Assembly: GCA_014382085.1 (NCBI GenBank)
Contig: JACNKJ010000202.1
Span: 1-10,285 of the forward strand
DNA: 10,285 nucleotides
Direction: 5' to 3'
Source: a bacterium
GTDB taxonomy: Bacteria > Krumholzibacteriota > Krumholzibacteriia > JACNKJ01
The position numbers were made by a program, and so were the translations under genes. Shown in pieces: positions 7,333 through 10,285 of the stretch (within the stretch, counting starts at the first letter, position 1; each line of letters opens with the position of its first letter). The notes beneath the pieces are model-generated. The model was given only the letters and a program-made list of their open reading frames with translations, had not been told where the DNA came from and did not search any database.

Positions 7333-10285
7333 GGGTGAGCATAAGAGCTCCTGGTTGGATGGAATTATCCGTTTCTGCCTGGAGAATAAACTGCTGGTTG
7401 TGCTCTTCATGCTGCTGGCCGTGACCTGGGGTGTCATGGTAGCGCCTTTCGACTGGGATCTCGGCGATCTACCACGTGATCCCGTGTCGGTGGATGCCAT
7501 TCCGGACATCGGCGAGAACCAGCAGATCGTATTCACGAAGTGGATGGGACGATCTCCACAGGATGTTGAAGATCAGATCAGTTACCCGCTGACTGTCTCT
7601 TTACTCGGAATTCCCGGTGTAAAAACTGTTCGCAGCTATTCGATGTTCGGCTTCTCTTCCATCTACGTGATCTTCGATGAAGACGTGGAGTTCTACTGGT
7701 CCCGTTCACGACTTCTCGAAAAACTCAACAGCCTGCCTCCCGGAGCGCTACCGTCCGGCGTCCAGCCTTCACTTGGCCCAGATGCCACAGCCTTAGGTCA
7801 GGTCTTCTGGTACACCTTGGAAGGTCGCGACGCAAACGGGGATCCAACCGGAGCTTGGGGATTGGATGAGCTGCGCAGCATTCAGGATTGGCAGGTGCGA
7901 TACGCACTTCTCGCTGCGGAAGGTGTGAGTGAAGTTGCGTCGGTGGGTGGTTTCATGCGCGAGTATCAGATCGACGTGGATCCCGACGCGATGCGGGCTT
8001 ATGGCGTAGCTCTCGGCGAGGTTTTCTCAGCCGTAAAGATGAGCAACAAAGATGTAGGCGCCCGAAGTATCGAGATCAACAAAGCAGAGTATGTCATTCG
8101 TGGGCTGGGCTTCATCAAAAGCCTGTCGGACATCGAAAACACTGTCATCAAGTCCGTCGAGGGTGCTCCGATACTCGTGAAACACATCGCCCATGTTAGT
8201 CATGGCCCCGCTCTTCGCAGAGGTGCACTGGACAAGGAAGGTGCTGAGGCGGTGGGAGGGGTGGTAGTTGTCCGCTACGGAGAAAATCCTCTCAAAACAA
8301 TCGCGGAAGTGAAGAAGAAGATCGCCGAAATCGCTCCTGGCCTGCCGAGAAAAACCTTGGACGACGGCAGCGAGAGCCAGGTGACCATCGTTCCCTTCTA
8401 TGACCGAACAGGTCTGATCCACGAAACACTCGGAACTCTTAGCACCGCGCTTTTCGAAGAAATCCTGGTCACCATCATCGTGATCATTCTGCTACTCATG
8501 CACCTTCGTAGCTCACTATTGATCGCAGGACTTCTGCCACTAGCTGTACTTATCAGCTTCATCGCCATGAAGATGTTCGGTGTGGATGCCAACGTTGTGG
8601 CGCTTTCGGGCATTGCTATTGCCATCGGAACGATGGTGGACATGGGAATCGTCGTCAGTGAGAACATTGTAAACGGGCTTGCAGAGCGAGCTTCTGACGA
8701 GAGCCCCTTCGAGGCCGTTTTCAGGGCGACCAGCGAGGTGGGAGGGGCGGTGCTTACCGCGGTTTCCACAACTGTGATCAGCTTTTTGCCTGTCTTCACC
8801 ATGGAGGCGGCAGAAGGTAAACTGTTCAAACCATTGGCCTACACGAAGACCTTCGCCCTAATCTCCTCGGTAATTGTCGCCATCGTGGTGATCCCACCGA
8901 TGGCCCAACTACTCTTCACGAACAGCTCGATTCGACTAAATCTCCGAAGAATCTTGACCTGGCTATTGCTTCCAGCCGGTGTATTTTTGGCCTTCACTAC
9001 AACCTGGTGGATCGGCGTCCTAGTTATTCTCATTGGGCTATACCACTTGTTGATTGGACGAGTCCCTCAACGGATACAGGGTTGGGGGCCCATCGTTGTC
9101 AACTACTTCGCTGTTGTCGTAGTGGGATTGATTCTGTCGGGACATTGGACACCACTGGGCCCCGAGAAAGGCATGGTTCGCAACTTTCTCTTCGTCGCGG
9201 CTCTGATCGGAAGCCTTCTACTCGCTTTCTATTTTCTTCAGCGTTTCTACCGGCGCATGTTGGCTTGGTGTCTGGATCACAAAATTCTCTTCATGTCTCT
9301 TCCAGTATTGCTGCTTCTGTCCGGATTGCTCGTCTGGCAGGGTTTCGATTCAGTCTTCAGCTGGGTTCCCCAATCGGTTCGTGTCTGGCGACCGGTCTCG
9401 ACATTCGCCCATGCCTTCCCTGGCCTGGGCAAGGAGTTCATGCCGCCACTCGACGAGGGATCCTTCTTGCTCATGCCGACAACCATGCCTCACGCCTCCA
9501 TCGGTGAGGTCCTGGATGTCCTACAGAAGCAGGACATGTCAATCGCGGCCATCCCGGAAGTGGAATCCGCAGTGGGCAAACTCGGTCGAGCCGAAACTCC
9601 ACTTGATCCGGCGCCAGTGTCCATGATCGAGACCATCATCAACTACAGTCCCGAGTATCTCGTTGACGAGAAGGGTCATCGACTCCGATTCAAGTTCGAT
9701 CCGGATGAAGAAGACTTCTTCCGCGACGAAAACGGGGAACCTGTCCCTGCAGCTGACGGTGAATCCTACATCGTGCGGGGGGTTTTCGAGCGCGATGAAG
9801 CTGGCCGCCTTGTTCCAGATCGCCGCGGTCGCCCCTTCCGTCTTTGGCGACCGGCCCTCGATCCGGATCTCAACGAGGATCGCGAAGCCTGGGCGGGGAT
9901 CGTATCTCCCGATGATATATGGGACACCATCCTGGATGTTGCCACGGTGCCGGGGACGACCTCAGCGCCTAAGCTCCAGCCCATCGCCGCGCGCATCGTA
10001 ATGTTGCAAAGCGGTATGCGAGCCCCCATGGGCATCAAGGTCAAGGGTCCGGACCTGGAGAGCATCGATCTGGTCGGTCTCGACCTGGAGCGTTTGCTCA
10101 AACAAGTTCCATCCATTGAGCCGGCCTCCGTGATCGCAGACCGCATTGTCGGCAAGCCCTATTTGGAAATCGACATCGACCGAGAGTCCATCGCCCGATA
10201 TGGCATTCACCTGCAGAGCGTGCAGGATGTGATCGAGGTTGCCATCGGTGGAAAACCCATCACCACCACGGTGGAAGGGCGTGAG
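7325..10285 (+). CDS. cusA: CusA-type heavy-metal RND efflux pump (3' end outside window)
   Basis: The frame is open for 987 codons to the window edge with no internal stop, so the C-terminal half of the membrane domain is missing. The product is the proton-driven inner-membrane pump of the Cus tripartite system. Visible are TM1 (about 21-42), then IPDIGENQQIV; the TM4 segment ALSGIAIAIGTMVDMGIVVSENI with proton-relay Asp439; and FMPPLDEGSFLLMP opening the second periplasmic domain. Of the three E. coli CusA copper-site methionines (573, 623, 672), the equivalents appear to be Met717, Met893 and Ile961. Two insertions exceed E. coli CusA: extra hydrophobic segments between TM6 and TM7 (about 541-640) and a charged loop at about 777-858. 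The start has GGAGGT at 7312-7317, seven bases upstream, and overlaps the adaptor stop by 8 bases. Substrate Cu+/Ag+ is inferred from the neighbouring copA and cupredoxin genes. Confidence 0.95.
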   Translation, partial: MNKGEHKSSWLDGIIRFCLENKLLVVLFMLLAVTWGVMVAPFDWDLGDLPRDPVSVDAIPDIGENQQIVFTKWMGRSPQDVEDQISYPLTVSLLGIPGVKTVRSYSMFGFSSIYVIFDEDVEFYWSRSRLLEKLNSLPPGALPSGVQPSLGPDATALGQVFWYTLEGRDANGDPTGAWGLDELRSIQDWQVRYALLAAEGVSEVASVGGFMREYQIDVDPDAMRAYGVALGEVFSAVKMSNKDVGARSIEINKAEYVIRGLGFIKSLSDIENTVIKSVEGAPILVKHIAHVSHGPALRRGALDKEGAEAVGGVVVVRYGENPLKTIAEVKKKIAEIAPGLPRKTLDDGSESQVTIVPFYDRTGLIHETLGTLSTALFEEILVTIIVIILLLMHLRSSLLIAGLLPLAVLISFIAMKMFGVDANVVALSGIAIAIGTMVDMGIVVSENIVNGLAERASDESPFEAVFRATSEVGGAVLTAVSTTVISFLPVFTMEAAEGKLFKPLAYTKTFALISSVIVAIVVIPPMAQLLFTNSSIRLNLRRILTWLLLPAGVFLAFTTTWWIGVLVILIGLYHLLIGRVPQRIQGWGPIVVNYFAVVVVGLILSGHWTPLGPEKGMVRNFLFVAALIGSLLLAFYFLQRFYRRMLAWCLDHKILFMSLPVLLLLSGLLVWQGFDSVFSWVPQSVRVWRPVSTFAHAFPGLGKEFMPPLDEGSFLLMPTTMPHASIGEVLDVLQKQDMSIAAIPEVESAVGKLGRAETPLDPAPVSMIETIINYSPEYLVDEKGHRLRFKFDPDEEDFFRDENGEPVPAADGESYIVRGVFERDEAGRLVPDRRGRPFRLWRPALDPDLNEDREAWAGIVSPDDIWDTILDVATVPGTTSAPKLQPIAARIVMLQSGMRAPMGIKVKGPDLESIDLVGLDLERLLKQVPSIEPASVIADRIVGKPYLEIDIDRESIARYGIHLQSVQDVIEVAIGGKPITTTVEGRE

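Noticed and set aside
1..10285. CRISPR arrays, insertion sequences, tRNA or rRNA genes
   Set aside because: I saw no regularly spaced repeats, transposase motifs, terminal inverted repeats or structural RNA signatures. The window is a continuous efflux operon.

Overview
This window carries a copper (Cu+/Ag+) resistance and export operon. Everything recognisable lies on the + strand. Eight coding regions run head to tail from position 155 to the right edge, with gaps of 8 to 29 bases or short overlaps, and no promoter-sized gap or terminator appears between them. I read this as one transcription unit. The last gene, a CusA-type pump, is cut by the window edge. The organism must be Gram-negative, because the operon encodes an outer-membrane channel, a periplasmic adaptor and an RND pump. 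GC content looks moderate (middle to high fifties, estimated by eye). The adaptor carries two heavy-metal-binding domains and a DUF3347-like tail. From general knowledge, that build is commoner in Bacteroidota, Planctomycetota and related or uncultured phyla than in enterobacteria, but I cannot assign a taxon.

Layout: 1-154 is a leader with no supported gene. It holds a perfect 16-bp palindrome (108-123) that is a candidate operator, then a strong ribosome binding site. 155-682 encodes an exported Cys-rich protein with two heavy-metal-binding modules and a CC...CC tail. 712-1110 encodes a DUF302 protein. 1119-3413 encodes a CopA-type Cu+-ATPase. 3410-3793 encodes a membrane-anchored cupredoxin. 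3802-3924 is a 40-residue histidine-rich reading frame that is easily missed. 3939-5306 encodes a TolC/CusC-type channel, 5299-7332 a CusB-type adaptor, and 7325-10285 the first 987 codons of the CusA-type pump.

How it probably works (inference from families and gene order): CopA moves Cu+ from cytoplasm to periplasm. The cupredoxin and the exported Cys-rich protein could catch or hand over the metal there. CusC, CusB and CusA then carry it across the outer membrane. The His-rich peptide has no signal sequence and would be a cytosolic metal buffer or chaperone if it is made. The DUF302 protein has no settled role. No regulator (CueR, CsoR or CusRS type) is present, so it must be encoded elsewhere or outside the window.

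The points most worth a second look are the His-rich microprotein, the Cys-rich first gene, the large insertions and changed methionine cluster of the CusA homologue, and the palindrome in the leader.
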